The notes under the pieces were generated by a model. That model saw only the letters and a list, made by a program, of their open reading frames with translations. It was not told the origin of the DNA and searched no databases. The position numbers and the translations under genes were made by a program. From a virus, in IMG/VR virus record IMGVR_UViG_3300037230_000061, positions 1-43,792 of that record: a stretch of 43,792 nucleotides of DNA. The stretch is one strand, 5' to 3'. Of this stretch, positions 30,396 to 39,277 are shown piece by piece; within the stretch, counting starts at the first letter, position 1, and every line of letters starts with the position of its first letter.

Positions 30396-30602
30396 ATGCA
30401 GAAGCTCGAATCTCGCAGCGTTTCGATAGTGCTTGGTCCGGGCGAGTTAGTGGAGGCTGGCGAATCTTCGGAAGAAGAGCAGTACACATACATCGCCTTA
30501 CGGAACACCGATGGTGAAATACATCTCGATCTCGACGTTGGCGACGTCCAGTATCTGTGCGACTACCTGAATGAGCGTCTAAAGGTGCTGACGGGAAAGT
30601 AG
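30396..30602 (+). CDS. Small acidic hypothetical protein
   Basis: 68 residues from the ATG at 30396, which follows GGAGAGG. Acidic (VEAGESSEEEQYTYIALR), a beta-hairpin-like middle and a C-terminal helix (VQYLCDYLNERLKVL). It is placed between fibre and internal-virion genes. Function unknown. Confidence 0.55.
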   Translation: MQKLESRSVSIVLGPGELVEAGESSEEEQYTYIALRNTDGEIHLDLDVGDVQYLCDYLNERLKVLTGK

Positions 30603-30609
30603 GCAAGGA

Positions 30610-31722
30610 ATGGCAGCAGTAGCAACGCAACAGTCAGTGCCCACCGCACCAACGAGCACGAGCGCTAACTCACTCATTGGTTACGGAACCGGCTTGCTTG
30701 GGAGTGCGGCAACGGGGGCGGCGAGCGCTGGCAACGCAGCGAGCTCACTTTATGACCCCTTGCTTCAGCAGTACCTCACGAGCATCAATAATAACCCGCT
30801 TGCTCAACTATATCAGACCGGCGGTACATCAGACCCTCTCCTGGAGCAGTACCTTAACGTCGCCGGCATACCACTACAGCAGGTGCCCTCACAGGGCGGC
30901 GGCACGCTAGGCCAGGGCGCTACGCAGAACGCGCAGGGGCAGACCTTGCCGCAGCCGACGCAGAGCGGGAACAGATCGGCGCTCGTGCCGGGTCCGGGCG
31001 GCCAGCTAAGCACAACCGCAACAGGTAATTACGTAGCTAACGGAGTTATGTACAGCGCCAACGGTCAGCCTCTTGGATTAGCCCCGCAAGGTACCCCGAA
31101 CGGTCCAGTGGGCGGTACGGCGGCCGCAACGTCTCCAACAGGCACAAGCTCACTACCACAAGGCAACCCGGCATCTCCAAACACTGTTTCCATAGCCGCC
31201 AACGTGTTGAGTCCCAGCAATCCGTACGGCCTAACTCAGGCACAGCAGACGCAGCTCAACGGGCAGATTCAGCAATACCAACAGCAAGCGCAGAACTCAG
31301 TCGCGCAGTATCAAGACCAGATGGCGCAGGATGGCGTAGATCCATCGCATAGTGCGGAAGGTGCGGCTCTTATTCAGCAGACGTACAGCCAGATGAGTGA
31401 CCAACTCGCGGCGACGTTTGCGCAACAGGCGCAACAGACTCAACTTCAAGCGCTATCCGGGCTTATCAGCGGCGGACAGTCGGCAGACAGCACCAGTCAG
31501 TCTCAACTGGCAAGCATACTCGGCTCGCTTCAGCAACAGCAGGACTTGGGCTACAGCACCTCGCTTAACGCGGGAACTGCGGCCTTGAATCAGGGCAACG
31601 TGATAAACCAGCAGAACGCTCAGAATCAGGCGAACACTAACAGTTTTCTTGGTGGTATTTTGGGAATCGGCGGCAAACTCGGTGCGGCAGAGATCGCTGC
31701 GTCAGCGGCCGAAGCAGCTTAG
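30610..31722 (+). CDS. Internal virion (ejection-type) protein, Gln/Ala/Ser-rich
   Basis: 370 residues. Very rich in Gln, Ala, Ser, Gly, with an N-terminal hydrophobic Gly/Ala stretch (SLIGYGTGLLGSAATGAAS) that could enter a membrane, a low-complexity Gln/Pro/Gly centre, a Gln-rich coiled-coil part (about 205-290) and a second Gly/Ala-rich hydrophobic end (SFLGGILGIGGKLGAAEIAA). This is the make-up of the small ejection protein in T7-like and P22-like phages (gp14/gp7-like). It is the first of three such genes in a row. Assignment by composition and order. Confidence 0.65.
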   Translation: MAAVATQQSVPTAPTSTSANSLIGYGTGLLGSAATGAASAGNAASSLYDPLLQQYLTSINNNPLAQLYQTGGTSDPLLEQYLNVAGIPLQQVPSQGGGTLGQGATQNAQGQTLPQPTQSGNRSALVPGPGGQLSTTATGNYVANGVMYSANGQPLGLAPQGTPNGPVGGTAAATSPTGTSSLPQGNPASPNTVSIAANVLSPSNPYGLTQAQQTQLNGQIQQYQQQAQNSVAQYQDQMAQDGVDPSHSAEGAALIQQTYSQMSDQLAATFAQQAQQTQLQALSGLISGGQSADSTSQSQLASILGSLQQQQDLGYSTSLNAGTAALNQGNVINQQNAQNQANTNSFLGGILGIGGKLGAAEIAASAAEAA

Positions 31723-31731
31723 GGGAAACTC

Positions 31732-33402
31732 ATGCCCGGACCACCATCTAACTTACTCGCGGGATTTGCCGGACTTCTTCAAGGAATCGATGAAGGTATT
31801 GAACAAGGGCGCCAGCGCAAGCGGCAAAAGGCGCTAGATGCGGCGAACAAGATTTCGACCGATGCGTTACGTGAACATCAGAAATCGCTTGACGCGATTG
31901 CAGCGGGCCGCGAGCAGCGGCTTGATGAAGAATTCAAGGAGAGAAACAGGTTAAAGAAAGAAATAGCCGACCTAAACGCGGCGGCCAAATCGGAAACTGA
32001 CGCCACGAAGCGGTACCAGATACAAATGGAAGCATGGTCAAAGTCGCTTCAACTGTCGCAACCGTACTCCGGGAGCGCGGGCGATAACGTCAACCTGAGT
32101 AGGTTCTTGCAGGAATCGATGCCCGGAGCACCTCCTGCGATACCCGGAGCACAAGGATCGCCCGGACAGCCTCCTGCTCCGCAAGGACAGCCAATACAGC
32201 CTCAAGGCAACCGGCCAGTAGGTATAGGTAATGCATTAGGCGCGATAGGGCCAAGTGCCCAATCTGCCATAACTACCCTACCGCAGGGGCCGCCGACCGG
32301 ACAGCCGCCTATATCAACGATGCCCGCAGGTGCTAATATTCCCGGCGCTCCCAGCCCTATCACAAGAGCCGTAGGAATGCCACCGAATCCGTTCACTGGC
32401 GCGTCTGCGCCTCCGCCTGGTACAACACCGCAGACATTCAGTATGCAAGGCGCTCCTGGACAGGCCGTGCCGCCTGCTACCGACCCGTATAACCCAGGCC
32501 CGACTGCGCCTATATCACAGAAGGCGGCGGCGAACGCGGCAACTATTGCGCAGAAGAATTCCACCATTCCAGTTAACGAGGCGCGGGCGAAGGTTCTGAC
32601 GCAAGATGAAATGTTGAAGAACATTCAGGCCCAAACAGCCCGTGAACTCGCGTCGAATAAAATCAGCAAGATACAGGCGGACACGATCAACGCGCAAGCG
32701 AACCATGAATTAATACTTGCCAGAACTAAACATGAGGAAGCGTTAAGGGAACTCATTGGAGCGCAGACTCGGTTGACGAATGCCAAAACTAAACTCGAAC
32801 CGCTAAGAGTTGAACTTGAAAAGGCCCGCATATCTGTTGAGAAAGAGCGTGCATCAAATCCGGGACTAAGCAAAGACGAGAAATGGCTTGCCGCTCAGAA
32901 TCGCGAACTTGGACAAGCAATGTCCTCGATTATCTCCAAACAGGAACCATTCATCAAGGCGATAAACACGGCGCGGGCAAAGGTTGCGGGCTTTGAACAG
33001 ATCACAAGCGGCCCGCCGCCTACAAAACCACAGGGCGACATGAATGATCAGGCATTTCAAAAGGTGTTCGGCAATTGGCAGAAGGAGCAGGCGCTTTACG
33101 ATTACGCCAAGACACACATCCCGGCACTGAAGGACGAGATTGCTGAAAACGAAGACCTGAATCGTCAGCTTGAACACGAGAAAGCCCTCGTAACGAGAGA
33201 TATCACGAAGTACGGGCTTACGATGCAGACCGATGGCCACGACGACCCCAAGCGCACTAAGGCCGTTCAGGAAGCGGCGGCGGCTGAGGCTAAGCGCAAG
33301 GAAGAGGAAGTAAAGAAGCATCGCAAGAAGCCTGTTGTCGCGCCCGGCGGCGTTGCTCCTGCGGTCATCAGTGGACCCGGATTTAGTCTCACGCCAAAAT
33401 AA
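31732..33402 (+). CDS. Internal virion-type protein, coiled coil with Pro/Gly/Gln-rich centre
   Basis: 556 residues; GGGGAA before the ATG. Residues about 15-110 are a charged coiled coil (EEFKERNRLKKEIADLNAAA). About 120-270 is Pro/Gly/Gln/Ala-rich low complexity with short collagen-like tracts (GAPPAIPGAQGSPGQPP). About 275-420 is another long coiled coil, and the end is Lys/Glu-rich. Such a build fits a protein stored inside the capsid or a long linker that leaves with the DNA. Its stop overlaps the next start (TAATG). Confidence 0.65.
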   Translation: MPGPPSNLLAGFAGLLQGIDEGIEQGRQRKRQKALDAANKISTDALREHQKSLDAIAAGREQRLDEEFKERNRLKKEIADLNAAAKSETDATKRYQIQMEAWSKSLQLSQPYSGSAGDNVNLSRFLQESMPGAPPAIPGAQGSPGQPPAPQGQPIQPQGNRPVGIGNALGAIGPSAQSAITTLPQGPPTGQPPISTMPAGANIPGAPSPITRAVGMPPNPFTGASAPPPGTTPQTFSMQGAPGQAVPPATDPYNPGPTAPISQKAAANAATIAQKNSTIPVNEARAKVLTQDEMLKNIQAQTARELASNKISKIQADTINAQANHELILARTKHEEALRELIGAQTRLTNAKTKLEPLRVELEKARISVEKERASNPGLSKDEKWLAAQNRELGQAMSSIISKQEPFIKAINTARAKVAGFEQITSGPPPTKPQGDMNDQAFQKVFGNWQKEQALYDYAKTHIPALKDEIAENEDLNRQLEHEKALVTRDITKYGLTMQTDGHDDPKRTKAVQEAAAAEAKRKEEEVKKHRKKPVVAPGGVAPAVISGPGFSLTPK

Positions 33403-36400
33403 TGAGTGACTACGACCTTGTAATCGACAATAAGCACTACGACCTGAAATGGACGAGGCCTCAGCCTCCTACGCAAAAGGATGTTGAGGGAATTGTCGCT
33501 ATGTACCGCCAAGAAGCGGCCAAGACTAAGCCGCCGCCCGGTGGAATTCACGCCTCCTCCCCGCTTTCACAGACATCGCAGCATGAAGCGCCTAAGCCTG
33601 TGGTGCCCACCCCACCACAACCCGCACCGACTCCGCCCAACGCCGGAACCTCAATCCTTGCCGGAAAAACCGGCATTGGCCCGCAGGAACAGCACCAGCC
33701 GAACATGCTCCAGCGCAGTATTGAATCTCTAGGAAAGGTGCTAGGCTACCCCGCCGATGTCGTCAAGGCCGGGGCGCTGTTACCTATGGAGGAGAAGTTG
33801 TATAAGTCGGCGTGGGGCGTCGATACACGCACCCCTGCCGACAAAGCGCGCGTGAAGCAGTTGCAGGACATGCCACTTCTCAAGCGAGCGTCGGCCATGC
33901 ACGGCGACCCGCTGCGATCTCTCGGCACGCCGGAAAAGGAAGCGCAGAGGCAGGCGGCGGACGCGAATTTAGGCCCACTCGCTCACGGCATGAATCTGCT
34001 AGGAGGAGCAGCCGCGGACCTCGTAACAGACCCAATGACGTACCTAGCCGGGGCGGGACTCGCCAAAGCTCCCGCGAAAGTTGGCAAGGCGATATCCGGA
34101 GCGTTTGCGGGCCAGATGATAGCGCCGTACATAGCGGACCCTTCAAAGATAAAGGATGACCCGCAAGCATTCCTCCTTCATCTCGTGATGGCCGGAACTG
34201 CGGCAACACACGCCCTCGGTCATGCGCAGACGCCCAAACCAGGATCCGAAGGGCTAAGCAAAGAGACTTTGCCTGATATCAGGGAATCTCCTCTCAGAAC
34301 ACGATCTGTAAAGCCGTCGAAGAGTCCTAAGCTCAGTCCTGAAGGGCCGACACGCTCCGCAACAGAACGGGCGGAAGCAACTCATCGCGCAAACCTTCTT
34401 AAGCAGGAGGAGGCGGCGCGTACAGCACAGGAGAACGCTGAATCGCAGGCGCGGCGGGTGAAAGCGAATCCGCAGGCAAAACCACAGCGGGTTCGACCTG
34501 TTGACCCGAAGCAGGCTGAGGCAAAGGCCAAATCCGAGGCGCAAGCTAAGGCCGATGCTGAATATGCGGCATGGACACGGCAGCATCCTACCGAGGCGGC
34601 AGGGCCGGTCAAGCCTGTTGCTGCAAAGCCGAAACCAGAGCCTGCTGACACATTCCCGCGAACGATCCGCGATAGGTACGGAATACCGCGAGATGAGCCG
34701 CCGGAGAAAGGCGGAAGTGCTCCGATTGTACCGAAGCCTGTTGAGCCGAAGCCGCCGTCGGCAGTAAAACCAGAGGCAGTAAAACCTGCCCCCAACCCAG
34801 AAGCGGCTGCAAAGTCTACAGACAGCCCTATCAAAGCAATTGGAGGCATAAGGCAGACCTATACGGACGGAGGACGCTCATTTGATGTAGACACGATAGC
34901 GCATCCAGACAATCCGCAGACCGCCGTCATAACAGGCTTGCAGTCACGCGGCGATGGTGGATCATTTGCAAATGTTGCCGATCAAGTGGCGGCAGACTTA
35001 CGGAAACAGGGCTATACGGACGTAGACTACCGACCCGATAATGAGGATGGACGAGCGGCGGCGCGAACCAAGCTGTTCAACACTATAAAGGATAAGGTAA
35101 ATGTACGACAAACTAAACCGTCGAAGCCTGCCTCTGCGCCAATAAAACCGCCCACCGCCGTGTCAAAGGCTGACGCATCGATCCATCCGAAATCTTCCGA
35201 CGAACTTCAATCCGAAGTCGATAAGATAGAAGATCAAATCGAAGCAAAGCACGGCCTAAATGCTGTATTAGGGGCTCTTTGGTTTGAAAAGGGCAAGTTC
35301 TCACCATCCGACGCAAATAACCCACTCTACCAACGACTCGCCGACGCTTACAATGCCAGGGACGAAGCATACGAGCGGGAGGATTTAGCCAAACTAGACA
35401 AAATAGAATTCTCACACGAAACCCTTGAAGGTCCAATAAATGAATCAGGATTACGGGACATCGCAAGCAAGTTGCAGAAAAGAACTCAATACGGCACGAC
35501 TGCAGGGCGGTGGAGCGCCGATGAAGTTGCATCAAGGTTGTGGTCTGAGGTTCAGTCTAAAGCGTATGAATCCGGCACGGTTGATAGCCGAACCATAGAT
35601 GAAATGGAGGACTGGAAGCGGTATCCGGAAGTGATTGCCCAGGCGCGATCAATCGCTAAAGACTTGGGAATTACGCTGGATACAGCAAGGTTAAGGATAA
35701 ATGCAACCGGACAAACTGAACCGCCGAGTCTTGCCTCTGCGCCAATAAAACCGCCCACTCTCAAAGAGCGCGGCAAAGGAGGCGCGGAGGTAAATGACGC
35801 AACTGTAGCCAGCGACGAAGCGCGGATGCAGACTCAAGCACCCGCCAACGATAAGTACATTACCAAAGCTGACCGGATTATGTTTGAGAAGAACGCGGAG
35901 GCGGCAAAGCCCGCGATCGCAACAACCAATAACGTTCGTGTTGCCAATGTTGATGGTAAATCCACAGCCTTTGTGAAGTTGCCGGGCGGCGGAGAAATGA
36001 GAGTAGAACTTCCGCAGAACGCGGCGGCGAAAACTAAGGCGATACGCGATCTTCAGGCGAAGCACGACAAGCCAGCCGGAACCCGCACAGGCTCCCGCAC
36101 ATCAGGCATGTATCGCTACGGCTATCTCGAAGGGTCGCCTGCCGACGAGTTTCAGCGTGCCAAACAACAGATGCGCACACAGATTGCGGAGGCAGCGGGG
36201 GCGGCGAGCAAAGAGCTGCCGAAGGTCGTCGGCGCGGCGGGAGCGTCGCAACAGAGTAAACAGGGAGAAAACAATGCCACTCAAGAAGGGTTGCAGCAAG
36301 CAAACGCGTCAGGAAAACATCAAGGAAATGGTCAAGGCGGGTCACAAACCGGCTCAGGCAGCGGCGGCCGCGTACGCCCAGCAGCGCAAGTGCAAGGGGA

Positions 36401-38831
36401 AGAAGTAGGCGCAGGCATCCGTCACAAAACGCTGCAAGCAATCGCAAAGAAGTATGGGCTGCCGGAGATACCGCGCGGACCGGGCACTTCGACAAAAGAG
36501 ATGGTTGAATTCGGGCAGGAAGCAATCAAGCACGGCGCAGACCCGGAAGCGCACCTGCAGGCCGCGCTCGGACGCGGACCCGTTTCCGGTTTCTCTCTAA
36601 AAGAATCGGCGGCTGTCGTTCGCGGACACCTCGAGCACCTGCAATCCGAGGTAAACAGGCTTGGGGATGAAGCGAAAGATCACCCTCAACTAAAAGGGTT
36701 GGCCGAATCCGCCAAAAGCAAATATCAGGACTTTGCCGAAAAAGCGAAGGAAATCGGCACCGAGGTATTTCACGGCGTCGGTATGACAATGCAGGGTGAA
36801 ACCGACATCGACACCGGGAGCTTCACGGCGGTAAGCCGCGCCTACCAAGAGCGTAACACAAAATCCACGGGACGCGCGGAGCTAACACCATTCGAGACCG
36901 CGAATGCTGAGCGGTTGACCAACAATGTTAAGACCACAAGGGCGGCGGCTACCAAGGCGGCCGATGCGCTGAACAAGCAGATGAAGGGTGAGGCCGTTAT
37001 GAAGGGTAAGGCTAGAAGTGAAAAAGTGCCGAGCGATCCCGTAGAACTTGGGCAGCACATCGCAAAGAAACTGGCCGATTATCAGCGCCGCAAGATCGAA
37101 CTCGGCGCAGTTGGAGCGTCGTCACGACCAAACCCGGCGTGGAGTGCCGCCGACAGAGCGGCTATCTGGGACCACGCGAAGGCTAACTACATCGACGCCG
37201 GCCACGACTATGAAAGCACGCTGCGCAATACGGCAACCGATTTAGGAATCTCTGCTGATGACGTGCGGCGCATATTCGAGTCAGACACGCGAACGCGGCA
37301 ACTAGCCGCAGACTTCTTTGCCGCTATGAATAAGATGCGCACCGCCCAACGCAAAGCGCAGTCGTTCATCGATTGGGGAAACAAACCTGATTGGGAGCGC
37401 GTGTACGACATGACGCTTGGTATTCCTCGCAACACCAAAATATACGGGCACGGCGGGGTTATGATGTTTACGCACGCGGTGCCCAACCTATTTGACCCGA
37501 TGACTACTGCTAGTTGGTTCAGAAACTTCGGCAGGAGTTGGGGCTACTGGTTTAATCCAGGGTTTCACGAAAAGGCGATGATGAAGATAGAGCGCGATCC
37601 TCTATTTCCTGTGATGGACAAGGCGGGGCTGGCGGTTAACCCTAACAAGACCTTCGATGATTACCATATGTTCGAAGGAATCTCCGATAAATTGAGCGGC
37701 GCAAAGAATGCAGTAATCAGCGGCATAGGCAAGGGCATCGAAACGGTTGGGGGGCCATTCATCAGATTTGGCGAATCCGGTAACCGCGGAGCAGATGCGC
37801 TGAAGAGTTGGCGATTTGAAACCTTCAAGAAGATATGGAATGGACTGCCGACCAGTATTAAAGACCCTGGATTCAACAACAAGTTGCTTCGTGCGGGATC
37901 TCGCAAGCTCAAAACTGCGAGCGACGACATTAGAAACGATGGCATGGCGGAGCAAATCGCCGAATGGGTAAACCACGCAAGCGGACATGCCAGGATCGGC
38001 GACGGGTCGGTTAAGAAAATCGCAGGCAAGGTGATGTTTTCGCCGGGTAAGTTCGGTTCTACATGGGCACGCGTTGTGGGCGATCCGATTAAGACCCTCA
38101 ACGGCGTTCGCAAGATGGCGCTCGGCACCTCAACGCCGGAAGAAGCGTACATGACGACGTTCCGGGTTAAGCGAGCTGCACGGCTATCTTCCGTGTTCTT
38201 AGGCGCATTATATGCCAATGATAAATTTCAGGAGGCCAGAAAGTCAAGCAACCGGGTAAACTTCACTCAGCCTTGGAAATCAGACTGGCTGCACTTCAAG
38301 GCAGGAGATAGGCAACTGGACCCAACAGGCGGAACGTTAGGACCGCTGCATCTGCTCGGCGTCGGATGGGCAACTGCAACGGGCCGAATGCCGGGGCTGC
38401 ACGGAGAAGGCGAGCGGGAGGCCGGATTGCAGGCAGGTATGCACTATCTGGAGGGACAGGCAACTCCCGGCGTAGATACGTTTCTGTCTACTGTGTATCG
38501 CGAAGACTTCATGGGTAGACCTTTGCCGTGGAGTAGAAAACCCGGCACGCCGGCGAAACCGAAGTACACTTATCGCGAATGGTTACTTGAGCAACTGCCT
38601 ATACCTATTCAGGAGAGCGTCCAGAGCGTGTACGACGACTACAGGCGGCACGGGATGAGCGAAAGCGAGGCCGACAAAGCGCTGGGCTCGGTATACGCGT
38701 TTGGCCTTGCAATGGTAGGCGTGAGGGATATGCCTGCCACGAGGCCCGCGCCTGTGCGAATGCCCGCGCTGCCGCGCAATCCCGATATACCGCGAACCCG
38801 CATCAACACCAGGAGCGATTTCAAGGACTGA
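33402..38831 (+). CDS. Giant internal virion/ejection-type protein
   Basis: 1809 residues, the largest gene. It opens with SDYDLVIDNKHYDLKW, then a Pro-rich linker, a hydrophobic helical segment about 190-255 (LLGGAAADLVTDPMTYLAGA; ISGAFAGQMIAPYIA) that could cross membranes, and a Lys/Ala/Pro-rich stretch (about 300-480). A 201-residue module is flanked by direct repeats (about 569-770). A Q/G/S-rich linker at about 940-1005 overlaps another gene in a different frame. The remaining 800 residues are mainly helical and basic with Trp/Tyr-rich segments (GRSWGYWFNPGFHEKAMM). By size, place and composition it matches the largest ejection protein of short-tailed phages; no transglycosylase motif was seen. 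An IS605-type hairpin follows its stop. Confidence 0.75.
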   Translation: MSDYDLVIDNKHYDLKWTRPQPPTQKDVEGIVAMYRQEAAKTKPPPGGIHASSPLSQTSQHEAPKPVVPTPPQPAPTPPNAGTSILAGKTGIGPQEQHQPNMLQRSIESLGKVLGYPADVVKAGALLPMEEKLYKSAWGVDTRTPADKARVKQLQDMPLLKRASAMHGDPLRSLGTPEKEAQRQAADANLGPLAHGMNLLGGAAADLVTDPMTYLAGAGLAKAPAKVGKAISGAFAGQMIAPYIADPSKIKDDPQAFLLHLVMAGTAATHALGHAQTPKPGSEGLSKETLPDIRESPLRTRSVKPSKSPKLSPEGPTRSATERAEATHRANLLKQEEAARTAQENAESQARRVKANPQAKPQRVRPVDPKQAEAKAKSEAQAKADAEYAAWTRQHPTEAAGPVKPVAAKPKPEPADTFPRTIRDRYGIPRDEPPEKGGSAPIVPKPVEPKPPSAVKPEAVKPAPNPEAAAKSTDSPIKAIGGIRQTYTDGGRSFDVDTIAHPDNPQTAVITGLQSRGDGGSFANVADQVAADLRKQGYTDVDYRPDNEDGRAAARTKLFNTIKDKVNVRQTKPSKPASAPIKPPTAVSKADASIHPKSSDELQSEVDKIEDQIEAKHGLNAVLGALWFEKGKFSPSDANNPLYQRLADAYNARDEAYEREDLAKLDKIEFSHETLEGPINESGLRDIASKLQKRTQYGTTAGRWSADEVASRLWSEVQSKAYESGTVDSRTIDEMEDWKRYPEVIAQARSIAKDLGITLDTARLRINATGQTEPPSLASAPIKPPTLKERGKGGAEVNDATVASDEARMQTQAPANDKYITKADRIMFEKNAEAAKPAIATTNNVRVANVDGKSTAFVKLPGGGEMRVELPQNAAAKTKAIRDLQAKHDKPAGTRTGSRTSGMYRYGYLEGSPADEFQRAKQQMRTQIAEAAGAASKELPKVVGAAGASQQSKQGENNATQEGLQQANASGKHQGNGQGGSQTGSGSGGRVRPAAQVQGEEVGAGIRHKTLQAIAKKYGLPEIPRGPGTSTKEMVEFGQEAIKHGADPEAHLQAALGRGPVSGFSLKESAAVVRGHLEHLQSEVNRLGDEAKDHPQLKGLAESAKSKYQDFAEKAKEIGTEVFHGVGMTMQGETDIDTGSFTAVSRAYQERNTKSTGRAELTPFETANAERLTNNVKTTRAAATKAADALNKQMKGEAVMKGKARSEKVPSDPVELGQHIAKKLADYQRRKIELGAVGASSRPNPAWSAADRAAIWDHAKANYIDAGHDYESTLRNTATDLGISADDVRRIFESDTRTRQLAADFFAAMNKMRTAQRKAQSFIDWGNKPDWERVYDMTLGIPRNTKIYGHGGVMMFTHAVPNLFDPMTTASWFRNFGRSWGYWFNPGFHEKAMMKIERDPLFPVMDKAGLAVNPNKTFDDYHMFEGISDKLSGAKNAVISGIGKGIETVGGPFIRFGESGNRGADALKSWRFETFKKIWNGLPTSIKDPGFNNKLLRAGSRKLKTASDDIRNDGMAEQIAEWVNHASGHARIGDGSVKKIAGKVMFSPGKFGSTWARVVGDPIKTLNGVRKMALGTSTPEEAYMTTFRVKRAARLSSVFLGALYANDKFQEARKSSNRVNFTQPWKSDWLHFKAGDRQLDPTGGTLGPLHLLGVGWATATGRMPGLHGEGEREAGLQAGMHYLEGQATPGVDTFLSTVYREDFMGRPLPWSRKPGTPAKPKYTYREWLLEQLPIPIQESVQSVYDDYRRHGMSESEADKALGSVYAFGLAMVGVRDMPATRPAPVRMPALPRNPDIPRTRINTRSDFKD
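35107..35155 (+). repeat. Direct repeat, left copy, inside the giant virion gene
   Basis: A 49-base sequence that recurs at 35710-35758 with 44 of 49 bases the same; the last 27 bases are identical. The spacing is 603 bases, exactly 201 codons, so both copies are read in the same frame, giving the common peptide ASAPIKPPT. The pair flanks a separate module. Confidence 0.8.
35710..35758 (+). repeat. Direct repeat, right copy, inside the giant virion gene
   Basis: Second copy of the repeat at 35107-35155. Recombination between the two would remove the 201-residue module without breaking the frame. Residue differences between copies are limited to its 5' part (QTKPSKPASAPIKPP against QTEPPSLASAPIKPP). 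Confidence 0.8.
36274..36408 (+). CDS. Conserved small phage protein nested out of frame in the giant virion gene
   Basis: 44 residues, start MPLKKGCSKQTRQENIKEMV, then KAGHKPAQAAAAAYAQQRK and a basic end. This matches a widespread small phage family whose members begin MPLxKGxSxxTxxxNI and continue with a Gly/Lys-rich turn, QA(V/A)AxA and a basic tail (established by recognition, not by a search). The ATG lies six bases after GGGAG (36263-36267). Relative to the giant gene it is in the +1 frame. There the giant protein reads only as low-complexity NNATQEGLQQANASGKHQGN and similar. So the same bases code twice. Confidence 0.75.
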   Translation: MPLKKGCSKQTRQENIKEMVKAGHKPAQAAAAAYAQQRKCKGKK

Positions 38832-38839
38832 TAACAGAA

Positions 38840-38865
38840 CCCCCGGATAAATCATGGGGGATTTC
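38840..38865. terminator. Right-end hairpin after the giant virion gene
   Basis: CCCCC (38840-38844) pairs with GGGGG (38856-38860); GAT/ATC-type pairing extends the stem inside. It corresponds in form to the hairpin at 4834-4854. It may serve as terminator for the gene ending at 38831, although only ATTT follows. Confidence 0.45.
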
Positions 38866-38875
38866 GCGTTCCAAT

Positions 38876-39019
38876 TCAGTTAGCGACTACTAGCTGCGGA
38901 CGCGTATAGGCGGTGTTATAGGCCGCCCGTGCTCCGATGTTTATGCCAGCGTTTTCGTCGGCATTACATGCGAAGCCACATTCTAAGCAGAGGAAATGGG
39001 TTTTTACAGATAAGGCGAA
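38876..39019 (-). pseudogene. tnpB: TnpB C-terminal remnant (second zinc-ribbon pair only)
   Basis: The minus frame reads FLCLECGFACNADENAGINI followed by GARAAYNTAYTRPQLVVAN and a TGA at 38878-38876. It matches the last part of TnpB: the second cysteine pair and the NADENA motif. The first cysteine pair is missing. About 46 codons remain. The sequence differs from the copy at 4870-5169 at many positions (FACNADENAG against FECNADDNAS), so it is a separate, older or different insertion rather than a recent copy. The ancestral coding limit upstream is unclear. Confidence 0.8.
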
Positions 39020-39023
39020 GTAG

Positions 39024-39263
39024 ATGAATGCGTATCAATTCTGGCTCCAGTTCCTACCTGTGCTCGGCACGTTCATAACCACCATCGTGATGCTGTTTCG
39101 CCAGCAGTCCAACCATGCAGAACAAAAGGAGATGAACGCAGATGTCAAGACAACCACCGAAGCTGTTTTGGTTGCAACAAACGGCATGTCTGATAAGTTG
39201 GTGGCCGCTGCAAAACTGCAGGGTGCAAGCGACGAACGGGAGCACCCGACACAGCCGTTCTGA
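39024..39263 (+). CDS. Holin-like small membrane protein
   Basis: 79 residues with one predicted N-terminal membrane span (YQFWLQFLPVLGTFITTIVMLF, about residues 4-25), then a charged, soluble C-terminal half (HAEQKEMNADVKTTTEAVL). A single span followed by a charged tail, close to the endolysin, fits a small holin or a spanin-type accessory. It is the only clear membrane protein of its size here. Only AAGG precedes the ATG. Its upstream region is the TnpB scar. Confidence 0.55.
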   Translation: MNAYQFWLQFLPVLGTFITTIVMLFRQQSNHAEQKEMNADVKTTTEAVLVATNGMSDKLVAAAKLQGASDEREHPTQPF

Positions 39264-39277
39264 GGTATATTATCCAA

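Larger units (their letters stand above)
38835..39019 (-). mobile_element. Second IS200/IS605-type scar (tnpB 3' end and right-end hairpin)
   Basis: Read on the minus strand, a TnpB zinc-ribbon end (39019-38876) is followed by a stem-loop CCCCC/GGGGG (38860-38840), the same arrangement as at 5169-4834. No left end is visible; the sequence passes into the holin-like gene region at about 39020. The hairpin lies nine bases after the stop of the giant virion gene. Confidence 0.6.

Noticed and set aside
34382-34849. Long minus-strand frame opposite the Lys/Ala/Pro-rich part of the giant virion gene
   Set aside because: Gly/Ala/Cys-rich output of complementing Ala/Pro/Lys codons; no ribosome-binding site.
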